From contig CM034532.1 of NCBI GenBank assembly GCA_020002185.1, forward strand, positions 44,205,326-44,269,325: a stretch of DNA of 64,000 nt, read 5' to 3'. Position 1 is the first letter of the stretch; each line of letters begins with the position of its first letter. The position numbers and the translations under genes are program-made. Shown in pieces: positions 13,301-28,300 of the stretch. The notes beneath the pieces are model-generated. The model was not told the DNA's origin. It saw nothing but the letters and a program-made list of their open reading frames with translations, and ran no database searches. Origin of the DNA: Paraescarpia echinospica. Lineage: Eukaryota; Annelida; Polychaeta; Sabellida; Siboglinidae.

Positions 13301-16300
13301 TGTTTGATACAACCAGATTGTCGACATGCTGACTGAGATACAATGTGTCGTGTTACCTCGGTGAGTGTCTTGAGGGCATCAAGGCGGTGTGATGCGGGAG
13401 GATAGAGCAGCATTCGGTGGAAGAGAGACTCCAGCACTGGGCGCAGAGACTGCACTGCACCAACCAGTCTCACCAGTTCAACGGATATACTGCAACACCC
13501 AGTACAGCGAGGACATAGATACATATTTACAGAACAAGCGAGACCTACTGGGAACACTGTGTTTTATAATATAGAATTGGACAGGAAGTGTAGATTTAGG
13601 GGGTGAGAGGCCAAGTGGTAGCAAATGCAGACAGCTGGACCGAGACAGTCAGAATGAACTTCAGACAGTGATATAAACAGACAGACAGACACCCAATTGA
13701 CAGACAGCCCAGCTAAGTGTGGCCCAGCCCACTCCATCCCGGCCCAACCCAGTCCTGCCCAGCCCAGTCCGGTCCAGTCCAGACCTGCCCACTCACATGT
13801 AGATGGTCCTGGCAGTGGCTCCTAGCTGAGGACAAGTCCCAGAGCAGCCGGAGCCTCGTCCCACCTCGTCCTGGAGCACAGCCTTCTGGGACGTGATGCT
13901 CTTGTGTGTCAGTGGGTTGCCAAGGATACAGATGAGACTGGGACACAGCTGTTGCCTGGCAACAACAACAGTTGGCATGGAAACAGAAATTCACAGAAAA
14001 AACATGAAACATGACATATCCCATATGAAGCCACAGCTATATTTGTTATGATAGTAAAATAGATCTACCATAATTAACATTATAAAACAATAAAATGCAC
14101 ACATATGACAAAAATGGACTAAAAACAGAACTATGCCTATACATTTTAATCCTGCAGATATGAGGATCCAGGTTTACGGCAAACATAAAGTTGAGTAATA
14201 TCAAAACATCAGATAATAAAATATCAAAATAAGTTTTCAGATAAAATAATAGCTAGCTTGAAACAACATGCCTGTACACAAATTTGTAATTTTTCAGTTG
14301 ATTTTTAATCACATTGTAGAAGGGTTGCATCAGATGCAGAAATTCACTAGAAACAAATAAAGGAAATATTATTAAATAATGCTCTCAATAACTTTTCTTG
14401 CAATCAATCAATAAAATATATAATGGTTATTTCATACTTACACACTTATTAATATTAAACAGCATGCCTAGAATTTTTAACAAAACCACACATTTTCCAT
14501 AATTAGGCAATAATATTGTAAATTATCACAGAAACCCTGTATAAAACAACTACAGACCAGATGAGATCGACAAAGTTGTAGTTGTCCCGAATTGCGACCG
14601 GCACATTCTTGAGGATTGCGTAGATTCCTTCCAGCAGCAATGGTATGATCTGTTTGTTGCTGCTGGAGCTGCTGAGAGTCGTGCTGAGTTTGTCACACAG
14701 GTACGCAAGGATAGTGACCACGTCACTGGTTAAAGAGTCAGGGTCAGTCGGAACACCTACAATCATTTAAAGGTGACTACTCAATTCAATTTAAAGGTGA
14801 CCCAATTCAATGATATTACTTGTCTTTTTAAAGATTTATTTAACAAAAATTACATGCTAGCTTGTTTGTGCAATTTCTGTATTATGTTAGATAAAATCAT
14901 CAAACTGTTAACATATTAATTCTGAACATCGATTTTTTTTATCAAAGATACAAGGCAAACTTAAGGTAATTAACATTCATTATTTAATTAGGTTACAAAT
15001 GATTTACACATTTTCAAATTAACTTATATCACATCAACCTCAATAATGATACAATTCATCACAATTTGCTTAACTAAATGAGCAATTAACATCCTTCAAC
15101 TAAAATTATTATATTAGAAAAATACAAATGTGTCATTTAAGCATGTGTTTGCACTTGCTCGTTACTATCAAATCAACATATGCAAAATGAAACTATTTTA
15201 TAATTCACCTCAAAATTAAGTAATTAAAGCAATTAACTTAACAATGTTAAATTACATTAACAGTTAACAATTGAAATCAACTCATATTTATGTATTATAT
15301 TATATATATATATGTATTATATTATATAATATTATTATGTATATATATATTATATATATTTATTATGTATATGTATTATATTATATATACATTATATTTT
15401 ATATATATATATGTGTGTGTGTATTATATTATCTATATATATATATATACACACAGTAGAACCTCACTTTAAGGTCACCTTGGCAATACAGCCACCTCGC
15501 AATTACGGTCACCCTGTGACAGTGCCAAATTATTTTTATAACAGCAAAGTATAGGAAATTAGTCCCATAAATATGGTCACCTCGCTATTCAGGTCACTTT
15601 AAGCCCAGTCGCTAGGGTGACCTTAATTGTGAGGGTCCACTGTATTTACACTGCAGGTGCAGTTAGGAAGTCAAGTTGATAAACACCTGAGCCAGTGAAG
15701 TCTGTGAGCAGACAGTCGGCCGAGTCCAACTGGAAGATATTAGAGCCAGTGAGGTGACTACACAGATAGCATGGGAGGTAACAAATGGAATGAGTGTCTA
15801 CTCACTACAGACCATGTAGCCTGAAGCAACTTGTTATGAGTACTTGCAAAATTTCCCCAAAATGTGTTACATATGTAGAAGATGGTTTACCAACGTGTTT
15901 GTAAATTACGTTTCTTATGACACAAATTATCACAATAACGCAACTGATTGGCAGTTCCAAACAATTGCAAGAACTATGTGTAACGTTATGAACAATCGAT
16001 CTACTTTCATAGAATGTCTCGCATGAATGCTTAAATCAGTAACAAAACCTTAATACGTTTGGAATTTCCAAAAAAATAACGGTGTTACTTTTCTTAGAAG
16101 AGGTCATTGATGAATCCCCGAGGTGAAAACCGTCTACTAGGAAAATGTTAACATACACACACGTTTACAGTTAAATAAGCAGTACGATGGTGAGATGTGA
16201 CGGGTGCTGCCACCTACCATTGTGTTTGGCTTGTAGTGCAGTTTCTCTGCGACTGCCGTTAGTAGCTGAGTGAGAGTCGCCTTCGCTGCCACATGAACGC

Positions 16301-19300
16301 TCCCTGCACTGCACACATTTGATGTCTCCAGCACCATCTGGTGGCAACCACAACACTCACAATAACACCAACCACAAACTTCAAGTGTGTACTGCTAAAG
16401 AGAAACAATTTTACTATCCACACCATTTAATAACAAATACAGATAAAATCAGCACTGCGTTGTGACATGCACGCTAACTATTCGGTGCCACCTAGTGTCA
16501 AAGTCTAGTGACAAACACATCAACTACTGAGCATTACCTAGCGGCAAGCACTACAACTACTCAGCACCACCTAGTGACAAACACAACAACCAGTCACCAC
16601 CACATGGTTACAAAAACAACAACTAATTACCACCACCTAATAGTAAAGACAGTCAACAAACCAGAACCACCTTGGAGTGCCACAGGACTGGTGAGAGAAG
16701 GAACAGACTGTGCAGCCAAGAACCACCTTGGAGTGCCACAGGACTGGTGAGAGAAGGAACAGACTGTGCAGCCAAGAACCACCTTGGATTGCCACAGGAC
16801 TAGTGAGAGAAGGAACAGACTGTGCAGCCAAGAACCACCTTGGATTGCCACAGGACTAGTGAGAGAAGGAACAGACTGTGCAGCCAAGAACCACCTTGGA
16901 GTGCCACAGGACTAGTGAGAGAAGGAACAGACTGTGCAGCCAAGAACCACCTTGGAGTGCCACAGGACTAGTGAGAGAAGGAACAGACTGTGCAGCCAAG
17001 AACCACCTTGGAGTGCCACAGGACTAGTGAGAGAAGGAACAGACTGTGCAGCCAAGAACCACCTTGGATTGCCACAGGACTAGTGAGAGAAGGAACAGAC
17101 TGTACAGCCAAGAACCACCTTGGATTGCCACAGGACTAGTGAGAGAAGGAACAGACTGTGCAGCCAAGAACCACCTTGGAGTGCCACAGGACTAGTGAGA
17201 GAAGGAACAGACTGTGCAGCCAAGAACCACCTTGGAGTGCCACAGGACTAGTGAGAGAAGGAACAGACTGTGCAGCCAAGAACCACCTTGGATTGCCACA
17301 GGACTAGTGAGAGAAGGAACAGACTGTGCAGCCAAGAACCACCTTGGATTGCCACAGGACTAGTGAGAGAAGGAACAGACTGTGCAGCCAAGAACCACCT
17401 TGGAGTGCCACAGGACTAGTGAGAGAAGGAACAGACTGTGCAGCCAAGAACCACCTTGGAGTGCCACAGGACTAGTGAGAGAAGGAACAGACTGTGCAGC
17501 CAAGAACCACCTTGGAGTGCCACAGGACTAGTGAGAGAAGGAACAGACTGTGCAGCCAAGAACCACCTTGGATTGCCACAGGACTAGTGAGAGAAGGAAC
17601 AGACTGTGCAGCCAAGAACCACCTTGGATTGCCACAGGACTAGTGAGAGAAGGAACAGACTGTGCAGCCAGAACCACCTTGGAGTGCCACAGGACTAGTG
17701 AGAGAAGGAACAGACTGTGCAGCCCAAGGATTGCCACAGGACTAGTGAGAGAAGGAACAGACTGTGGACCTTGGATTGCCACAGGACTAGTGAGAGAAGG
17801 AACAGACTGTGCAGCCAAGAACCACCTTGGAGTGCCACAGGACTAGTGAGAGAAGGAACAGACTGTGCAGCCAAGAACCACCTTGGATTGCCACAGGACT
17901 AGTGAGAGAAGGAACAGACTGTGCAGCCAAGAACCACCTTGGATTGCCACAGGACTAGTGAGAGAAGGAACAGACTGTGCAGCCAAGAACCACCTTGGAT
18001 TGCCACAGGACTAGTGAGAGAAGGAACAGACTGTGCAGCCAAGAACCACCTTGGATTGCCACAGGACTAGTGAGAGAAGGAACAGACTGTGCAGCCAAGA
18101 ACCACCTTGGAGTGCCACAGGACTAGTGAGAGAAGGAACAGACTGTACAGCCAAGAACCAAGTTCATCCAGTTATTTCAGTTTCACATTACAGGAGATAT
18201 AATGTGACAATTTCATAGAACCGCATGCATCACCTTGATCGAAGATTCACACATCATGTCATTATGCATAAGGCACCAGCTGTTACACAGTACCAATTCA
18301 ATTGTCAGTTATCATCTGCTATAATGTATTAATATATTTGTCATGTTTCAAACAAATCACCATCCCACCACATCTGCATGCACCTGAGCTAACAGCATGC
18401 CTTAAAGTCACCCAACATCCCAGAGTGCCATGGGGCATGTCATGGCAGAGTTTACCTTGCTCGACTCGTCACTTGACCGCTGCAGAAAACGGTCAAGAAT
18501 TCTGACAAAGATGACAAGCAGGTGATTGTGACTGTATGCATTGGTGCGCTGAAAGGTGTCTATACAGTGCTGCAACACAGAACATGCCTACATCAACTCG
18601 GAACATGTCTACACATGCCTATGTCAACACGCAACATGCCTACATCAACAGCAACATGCCTACGTATGCTTACATCAACATAGAACAAGCCTACATCAAC
18701 ACAGAACAAGTCTATATATGCCTATATCAACACAGGATATGCCTACATATGCATAATTCAACACAGAACATGCTACATTAACACACAACATGCCTACATC
18801 AACACAAAATATCTCTACTTAAATACAGAGTTTGCCAAGATAGTCACATAGTAATGCAAAGCAAGCCTACATATGCATATGTATGTATGCCTAGTATTTG
18901 ACTACACAGACCATGACAACAAAAACACATCCGTATAGGACATGCCTGCATTAACACATGGCATACCTACATATGACTACCTAAACACAATACAAGCCTA
19001 AACAGCCCTATATCAATACAGAACAAGCTTAGATATATGTATATACATATATATATATATATATATTCCTAAAGGCAGCATATGCAGACCACAACCTTTC
19101 AAGAGATAGGATATACAACATCTGAAAACAATGCTTTCAAGATCACCGAAATAGTTGTTATGCAAGTCATTATTGATATAATTATATTTCTGGTTATACT
19201 ACGGATACCAACAGCTTGAATTTTAACTAAAAATGTATCAATGGTCAAAATATGGTCAAAATATTAAACAAACTGGCTTTGTTCTGCATAAAACCAACGG

Positions 19301-22300
19301 TATACCTAACATGGCGCTATATGCATATTTAGTCTGCATATGCTGCTGTTAGAGTGTTTATATATATATATATATATCTCTCTCTCTCTCTAGCATTATC
19401 TACACACCACATGACAACATGAACACAAAGCATGACAACATAAAACTGAAACACATCCTTATAACACATGTACACAGGAGCACCTGACATGTTTACAACA
19501 ATGTAAAACACATCCTTATAACACATGTACACAGGAGCACCTGACATGTTAACAACAATGTAAAACACATCCTTATAACACATGTACACAGGAGCACCTG
19601 ACATGTCTACAACAATGTAAAACACATCCTTATAACACATGTACACAGGAGCACCTGACATGTTTACAACAATGTAAAACACATCCTTATAACACATGTA
19701 CACAGGAGCACCTGACATGTCTACAACAATGTAAAACACATCCTTATAACACATGTACACAGGAGCACCTGACATGTTTACAACAATGTAAAACACATCC
19801 TTATAACACATGTACACAGGAGCACCTGACATGTCTACAACAATGTAAAACACATCCTTATAACACATGTACATAGGAGCACCTGACATGTTTACAACAA
19901 TATAAAACACATCCTTATAACACATATACACAGGAGCACCTGACATGTCTACAACAATGTAAAACACATCCTTATAACACATGTACACAGGAGCACCTGA
20001 CATGTTTACAACAATGTAAAACACATCCTTATAACACATGTACACAGGAGCACCTGACATGTCTACAACAATGTAAAACACATCCTTATAACACATGTAC
20101 ACAGGAGCACCTGACATGTTTACAACAATGTAAAACACATCCTTATAACACATGTACACAGGAGCACCTGACATGTCTACAACAATGTAAAACAAACACA
20201 ATTCAAGAAGACATGTTAACACTTCAATACAAAACATGCTTACATTGGTCAACTTTATATGTATTTCAACAACACTCGTGACTGGTTCAACATCAAATAA
20301 TTCTACTCTGACCATTAACAAGACACCTACGTCAATGACAAACACGTGGGGACCGTATATGCAGGACTATTGTTGCGAGGTGGATGTAAAACCAAGTTGG
20401 CTGTAAATTTAGGTTTGACTCCACCTACTCTAACATAAATTCACAGAAACTGTCACTTGGAACACAAAACACACGCCTGTTTCAATGTAGAGCACAGATG
20501 TGTGGCATGTGTTTTATTTAATGCTGGACATGCTTCTATTTACTCATGAAATGCCTACATCCATTGTATTTTATACACAACATGCCTACATCCATTGTAT
20601 TCTACACACAACATGCCTACATCCATTGTATTCTACACACAACATGCCTACATCAACACACAACATGTAACCTACACTGAAATAATCTACTTTTGCAGAG
20701 AACATGCCTACATCAACACATAACATGTAACCTACACTGAAATAATCTACTTTTGCAGAGAACATGCCTACATCAACACATAACATGTAACCTACACTGA
20801 AATAATCTACTTTTGCAGAGAACATGCCTACATCAACACATAACATGTAACCTACACTGAAATAATCTACTTTTGCAGAGAACATGCCTACATCAACACA
20901 TAACATGTAACCTACACTGAAATAATCTACTTTTGCAGAGAACATGCCTACTTCTACCTGGAACATGACACAGAACACAGGGAGGTAATGGATGTCCTAA
21001 ACTCTACAAACAACACAGGGATCTAAAGAGGTGCAGTTCCTTAGCCAATGATTGTAGAACTATCAGACTGATATTTTGTATGAGCATCTGCATTGCGTTT
21101 GCATTGCAAGTTGTCCAGATATTGCCAGTAGGTGGCAGTTGTTACCTCGGCCATCTTTGTGATGACCCGGGCATTCACGCACCATGAACTTGAAAACGTC
21201 ATGTTGAGTAACATCTAAAAAGAGAAACATCACACTGAGCATGCTATCAGCATCTAGATAGATATTACAGGTATATACTTCATAGGAATTAATAGTCTCG
21301 CTTAACCGACTCTCGCCTGGATGTGTGACTTTGCAGGGAAACAGAGTCTGCCCGAGAACACGCGTTATGAATGCACGCACCTAGTACTGCTCCTACAGTG
21401 ATCCCATCTCGCAGCGCCTGGATAATCGAGGTTAGTGCTATTCGAGAATCCTTTTTGTAGCAAACGTTTTGGGCTAGCAGCCAATCAGCGTCGTTATCGA
21501 GATTCTTAATCCAAAAATTAATTAGGGTTTAGCTTTTCTTTGTATCACTTGTGTCAATACAACCAAAGTTTCCAATGTGTAGCATTAACTTATATAAGTT
21601 GACTTTTATTTAACTTTTAGTTTTATTGTTAGCCTGAGAGCCAATCATCGTCTCTACTCGGATTCTGGGTAAACTGGGATCTGTGTCGTACAGTGTAAAC
21701 CAGTGTTATCTTCCAGGCAGTAGAACGGTAGCCCTACGATGCTCCCATCTCACCGCGCCTGGATAATTAAGGCTAAGGAATTAAATATTTTAAAAACGTC
21801 TATTTCCTTTCGTCACTATCTTGTCATCTATAGTGTTAAAGGTAAGTTCTTATAAAGCAGTATTCAGTCCTCAGGACTGCTCAAAGTGCTTTACACTTTA
21901 CTCCCTGGCAGACCTGTTCAATCGAACACCATCTCGCCCAAGGTTCAACACAGGATTCGAACGTGGATTCTCTCGGTCGAGAGTCTGATGCTCTATCCAT
22001 TGCGCTCCATATGTGATGCAAGCAATTAAGTTAGGTAAAGAACAAGCGGACCTCAGAACAACTGCAGAAAACACATCTATATAACATTACAAATAATTGA
22101 ACTGGCAATATCCTTTAACAAATGGAAATTTTGAAAACAAATGAAAGTGTTATTTTTCTTCTTTAAAGGTCATAGATGAACCTTTAAAAGTTTGCCACGG
22201 CCAAGATGCAAACCATCTAGAATGAAACAGAAGATGCAACTGAGATGGGAGGACTGTGTGGAGACTGGGCGGGACAGGGAGGAGAACGAAAGACGGGGAG

Positions 22301-25300
22301 TCGAGGTGGGTGGTGGTGATGGCAACGCGAGATCACGAACGGAAAAAAAAAATTGAAAATTTGAGGACCTGTATCAATGCCAGCCTGACCTCAAACGGCA
22401 GGGATAAAGATGAGAACAATAACACGTAGTTGAACATTACTTTAACATTTGACAATCGTAATTAATTATTCATACATTTATTTTAATTAATAATTACTAT
22501 ATTGTTATTATTTTAATAATTTGTATGTACATGTGTTTATCTATGATATTATTATTATTATTAGTTAAAGACAAAATAGTTTATTTTATTTAGTAGTAAA
22601 GATTGCATATTTTAGTATATTAGTATTTTAAATATATATGGTTTTGTTATTAATTTTTGTGTAATAACCATTGTACAGCGCCCCAGAACAAGTATTTGGA
22701 TGGGACGCTATATAAGAAACTAATTATTATTATTAACTCCTCATCAACAGTTACAATGAGAGATGACACATGGTACACTGACCTTCATAATGTCCACCTG
22801 CTGGTCATCACTGAGCGTTGGCATGACAACGACAGCACGCAGCATCTGGGTCGGCAGCCAGTGTTCCTCCTTCTCACTCTCAAGACTCGACTCAAACCTT
22901 TGGTCCATGAGCAGTACCTAAACACATTACACCCTTTGTGATAATCATGAGGGGGATTTCAACCTCCCATGTCCTACCAGTTTTCAAGGCAAGCCTACTA
23001 TCTCCTGCGACCTTTTGAGGCAGACCTCCCATTCTCCTACCTGTTTTGGTGGACAATTTCCCATTTTCCACCTGTTTTGGGGGACAACCTCCCATCTCCC
23101 ACCTGTTTTGGAGTCAACCTCCCATCTCCCATCTGTTTTGGGACCAACCTCCCATCTCCCATCTGTGTTGGGGCCAACCTCCCATCTCCCACCTGTTTTG
23201 AGGCTCAACCTCCCATCTCCCACCTGTTTTTTGGAAAAAGCTCCCATCTCCCACATGTTTTAAAGCACAATCTCCCATCTCACACCTGTTTTTGGGGCCT
23301 ACCTTCCATCTCCTATCTATTTTTTGACCAACTTCCCATCTGCCATTTGATTTTTTGTCTACCTCCCATCTCCCAAAAGTCACATCTGATATCTCCCACC
23401 TGCTTTTGGGGCCAACTTCCCATCTCCCACCATTTATTAGATGGCCACCTCCCATCTATTTTTAGATTATCCCCCACCCTTTTGTGTGACCGACCTCCTA
23501 TTTCCCATTTCATGCTATCTCCCACCTGTTTTGGGGTCAACCTCCCATCTCCCATCTGTTTTGGGGCCAACCTCCCATCTCCCACCTGTTTTGAGGGTCA
23601 ACCTCCCATCTCCCTCGTGTTTTTTAAAAAAAACCTCCCATCTCTCACATGTTTTAAAGCACAACCTCCCATCTCACACCTGTTTTGGGGGCCTACCTTC
23701 CATCTCCTATCTATTTTTTGACCAACTTCTCTTCTGCCATTTGATTTGTTGGCTTACCTCTCATCTCCCAAAAGTAATATCTGATATCTCCTACCTGCTT
23801 TTGGGGCCAATTTCCCATCTCCCACCATTTATTAGATGGCAATGCCCCATCTACTTTTTAGATTATCCCCCACCATTTTGAATGACCGACCTCCTATTTC
23901 CCATTTCATGCTATCCCCAATGTTGTCTATTATGGTCACGGTGACATCGTCATCTAGAATGAAGCAAATCTAAGCCTGATTTGTCACGGATTAAAGTTAA
24001 AACTCCCACTTAGGGAAGAAAAGGAACTACAAGACCAAGACTTTCACATTCACAAAATACGTTATCATTTATACAAATCATCAACGCTAATGGACTTGAC
24101 ATAAAGTTAAACACCAACCTGCATCCCATTTATGGCAATGGTCTCGAGTTTGTTGTTTTTCGACTCAAGAGCCAGCTGTAGAGCGGTGAGACAACGCTCC
24201 CTGAAAGACATTCAAGTCAGACCAGCTGAAGATCTGAGAGAAGAGTGAAACCATAAGAATCCATCATTCTGACAAGCCAGGGGTGATGCACACTACACCA
24301 GTACAGGTAATAACAGGTGCCCCTGTCAACGGCATATTATCCAATCATCCTTCAATCTGATTTGATGTTTTGGGGCCTGCACATGGGCACAAGTTTAACT
24401 TTAATTGGCTGTCATTATGTCTTGTCGATGGTCATATCTGTCATGACAGGTAGTTCACTGAATTGCACTTTGAAGTTGAACTGATTCCTGGGATCAAGAG
24501 GCAACGACTACTAGTGGGACGAAGTAAAAATGATGTGGTGCACATCCATACATTGTGTGGGATAAATGCCAGGGTTAGTATAATCAAAGAGTGAACGGCT
24601 ACTAGCATGCAAGGATGCTAATAGTAATAGTCAAACAAATGAAATGCAAACCAGATCAACACAAAATATTTAAAACAGACTGTCACATAAACAGTTCATT
24701 ATATATATATATATATATATATATACAAGTGTATACATATATATATATATATATGCTGAGGCCTTCACCCAACCACGGGACACTATGGCTGCGCAATGAT
24801 GATGATACATATTTGTGAATGGAATACTTTCATCCCATTAATATTCCTCATGTGACTCATCCTGTCAAATTAGTATTTATGATTATTTTTTTTAGCTGCT
24901 GCATCTGGTAAAGTTGGATGTTACAGCCTTCAACATCACTCAATCACTGATGGTCATCAGTAACTGGATATCATTGACTGGTCTTTCAAAATTCACTGTG
25001 AAGTGTAAAATTCTCTATGGTAAATGACACAATTTAAACAAATGCGGGGGAATAATGTATGCAGAAAGACAGACAGGAAGGCAAGAGTTCTCACCTGAGT
25101 TGATGTGGCTCAGCCGCACTAGCGACAATTTCATCCTGCAGTAAGTCTGAAACATAAAGCATTTACCGGATACTGATGGTGGGTGGGCATGTGATATGAT
25201 TTTATGATACTGTAAAATAACACTGCTGGTCTGAGGTTCATTCAGTGCAGTTGTAGCAGGTCAGAATAATGGCAGCATCAGTGTGTGACCAATAACTGGA

Positions 25301-28300
25301 CCATCACAAGTACCGGTAGGTAATACCACATTGACTGAATGTATTTGGCCACAGTAGTATATATGTTTTTGGATGAACACAAAATATTGACAAATTAATT
25401 ATTTTGTGACCCTTAAGGTTTCAAACACCTCTGTAAAATTATTAAATTTTTGTTCCTATGTAATCATACACTGACATAGGACATAACTGTAATGAAGTTT
25501 CAAAAAACGTCAAGACTTGTGCACATACATAGACAGTGTATCTGAGAATTATTTATGAGCATTGTAAGTTTTCGGGCAGCTGATAATTATTTTAAGTGTC
25601 TGAAGACACACATACATAAAGTCATTACTGTAGTAGTAAAACAGCACCAGACCATGCAATAATTAATGACTTGGGTGATTCCATTTCTAATTCAAAACCA
25701 CAACTGAATGCTAATTGTGAATCCAGTATTATTGGGGTTACTCCAAATTTTGCATAATTGAAAAGAAATTTTTGCAACCAGAACTGTTGTAATATTCATA
25801 AGTCAAATTGGAATTGCTATTGGAAAGTGGAAACCGTTTGTTTAGACTGGTAATGAGTTTTAATTTTGGCAATGCAAGACCATAATGAAAACATGATATA
25901 TGTAATTATACATAACTTGTTCTGTTCAAAACACCAGTCGCACCCACAATAAAGCATATAAACACTAATATAGATGTATCTATATATATATATATGCGAA
26001 CACAATTGTAAACTGTGTGTTACTGCTGTGTCGTAGAGCAAACAAACTTCACTATTATAAACAGCCTGGTTTTATTTTTTTAAATCCTCATCAACCAATG
26101 GTGTGGATATTGACTCATATCTGCTCACTGCTGTTTGCCATTGTGATGGACGTGGTGATGAAGGAGGCGAGAGCAAGACTGCCCTGGGAGCTGCTGTATG
26201 CAGATGATCTCGTCCTTATGGCAACGACCAGGGAAGAACTAAGAAGGAAGCTGATGGAGTGGTGCACGAGATTGGTGGCCAAAGGACTGAAGGTGAACGC
26301 CGGGAAGTCGAAGGTGATGGTCAGCATAGGTGACAGAGGAGTGATGTCAGAGTCTGGTGCATGGCCATGTGGAGTCTGTAGCAAGGGTGTAGCCGCTAAC
26401 TCGCTTCAGTGTACATCGTGTATGAAGTGGGTCCACAGGAGATGCAGTGGTGTGAAGGGTAGCCTGCAGGCAGTGAGCGCAACATTTGTGTGCAAGAGGT
26501 ATCGGGGAGAGGTACCACCTGCAGAAGCGACGGAAGAAGGTGGAGGTGGATGGAGAGACATACAACAGAGTAGATAACTTCTGCTACTTGGGCGACATGC
26601 TAAGTGCGAAGGGTGGGGTGGATGCAGCGGTAACAGTGAGAGTGAGTTGTTACTGTTTCATATGTATCCCTCTGACCATAATAGCTTTGTTACATGGCTT
26701 TTTTATCCAACCTTTTATCCAGGACAGAACAAATGGTAATGTAATTCACATTCTGCACTGAGTGGTCTTGTTTCCATGACCTAAAACTTGTGCGTTTATG
26801 CCTTACTATCCTGGCATAATGGCAAAGTAATGCCATACATATTTGGATAAATATACTTTTTTACTAAAGTTACTATAAACCAGTACTTGTCAACTACTAG
26901 TACTACTACTGTAATTATTCTGGACAAATTATAATATTTTCTTATAAATAATTCAATATTTTGGGTGTGTTATGCCTTAGAGATGCAGACTGCGGACATG
27001 TTCCACATTTATCTAAGTAAGCTATATTCAAAGTAAGTGTCTTGTCAAATACAACCACTGAATTAGCAGTCAGGTTATTAACACTTTTTGTGAACAGAGT
27101 GGAATTTGTATTTCAATACATCAATCAAAAGAGTCAAGTAACTAAAATAATTACAAAAATATACTTACATAACAAAAACAGACCATTTAAGTACAATTTG
27201 GATTAATAAATGGTTAAAATAAGAACTGCATTTAGTAGTCCCATGAAACCATTGAAGAAAGGTGTGTACAATAACTGTGCCTCATGCCATTCCAAAGACT
27301 ACAGTATATTATACAATTACATTTACAATAAACCGATAGTGCATTGTCAATGGCCATACCATAGCAGTATCACCTGGTTGCACCACAGAATCCAGGGGTA
27401 ATTGTAACATTTAGCCAGGCCCTTCAAGATTTCCAACAAAGAACTTCCGAAACATAAATTAAATTAACATAAATTACTTGCTCATCCACAAGATGGAGAT
27501 GGATTGGGTGCATTTTATGAAAGGAAATTTACAAAATAGCCAGAACAGACTTATGATGGTTTACCATTTACAATAGACACCCTCAGAAAAAAATAGTGAT
27601 AAAAATATGGAGAACTGTGAAGGGACCAGGGGGATTCTGAGGAGAATTATATTAATTTAAATGGAGAATGCACCACAACTGGGACAAAGTTGAGCCCTGA
27701 AGAAATCAGGCTGCAGATTGACAGAATTAAGTGGAGATGTTCTAGACTTCTAGTTATACCTATTGAGCCAGTATGCACAGACACACCCAGAAGTTGACTG
27801 CAAACATATTCAGATGTTGTCATGTGGTATAAGCTGTCAACATAATGATATTGTGTGCACGTGTGAGAGAGTGCGTGTGCATGTATGTCTGTGTGGGTGC
27901 AACAGCTAAGTTCTGTTTTAACTGCACAAATTTGACATAATTATTATAACCAAAATAGGTATTAAATATTTTGTATACATAGATATATTAAACGGCAGAC
28001 AGAGCAGCGTATCGTGGGATCATCCAGGCAGCTACGTCTCGCAGAGATATGCTGAACTGAAGAAGATATATTACTGAAGAATTTGTCCAGTTTTTTATTA
28101 AAACATAGATTAAGAAAGCACTGATTTTCTATTCCCACCACCTGTACTCCACACCACACCAGTGCCAGTGAGTGATTAATTTCACATTAAATAATATAAA
28201 AAAGTGAAGTAACACTAACCAAGTGCATCCTGACATGTTTTCCTAATCGTCGCTTGCTTCGGCAACAAGCAGCTTTTTACCAGCTGCGCCAGACAATCTT

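Larger units (their letters stand above)
24201..28219. other. Introns 1 and 2 of ARFGEF3 outside listed repeats
   Basis: Apart from exon 2, the AT microsatellite and the RT fragment at 26110-26645, nothing was recognised. 26646-28219 is AT-rich with no coding similarity. Confidence 0.5.

Noticed and set aside
19329..20345. 338-residue minus-strand frame of repeated [22 protein letters not shown] units
   Set aside because: Entirely the 57-bp minisatellite in an ARFGEF3 intron; no start context or flanking coding sequence.
21410..21780. Imperfect direct repeats (CCATCTCGCAGCGCCTGGATA and similar) upstream of exon 5
   Set aside because: Two short similar blocks, too little to define an element.
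21945..22016. tRNA gene on the minus strand
   Set aside because: A- and B-box-like motifs are present, but no acceptor stem closes and the sequence continues into a SINE tail.
22969..23881. CT-rich frames of up to 250 residues with PSHTCF-type repeats
   Set aside because: Low-complexity minisatellite in intron 3.
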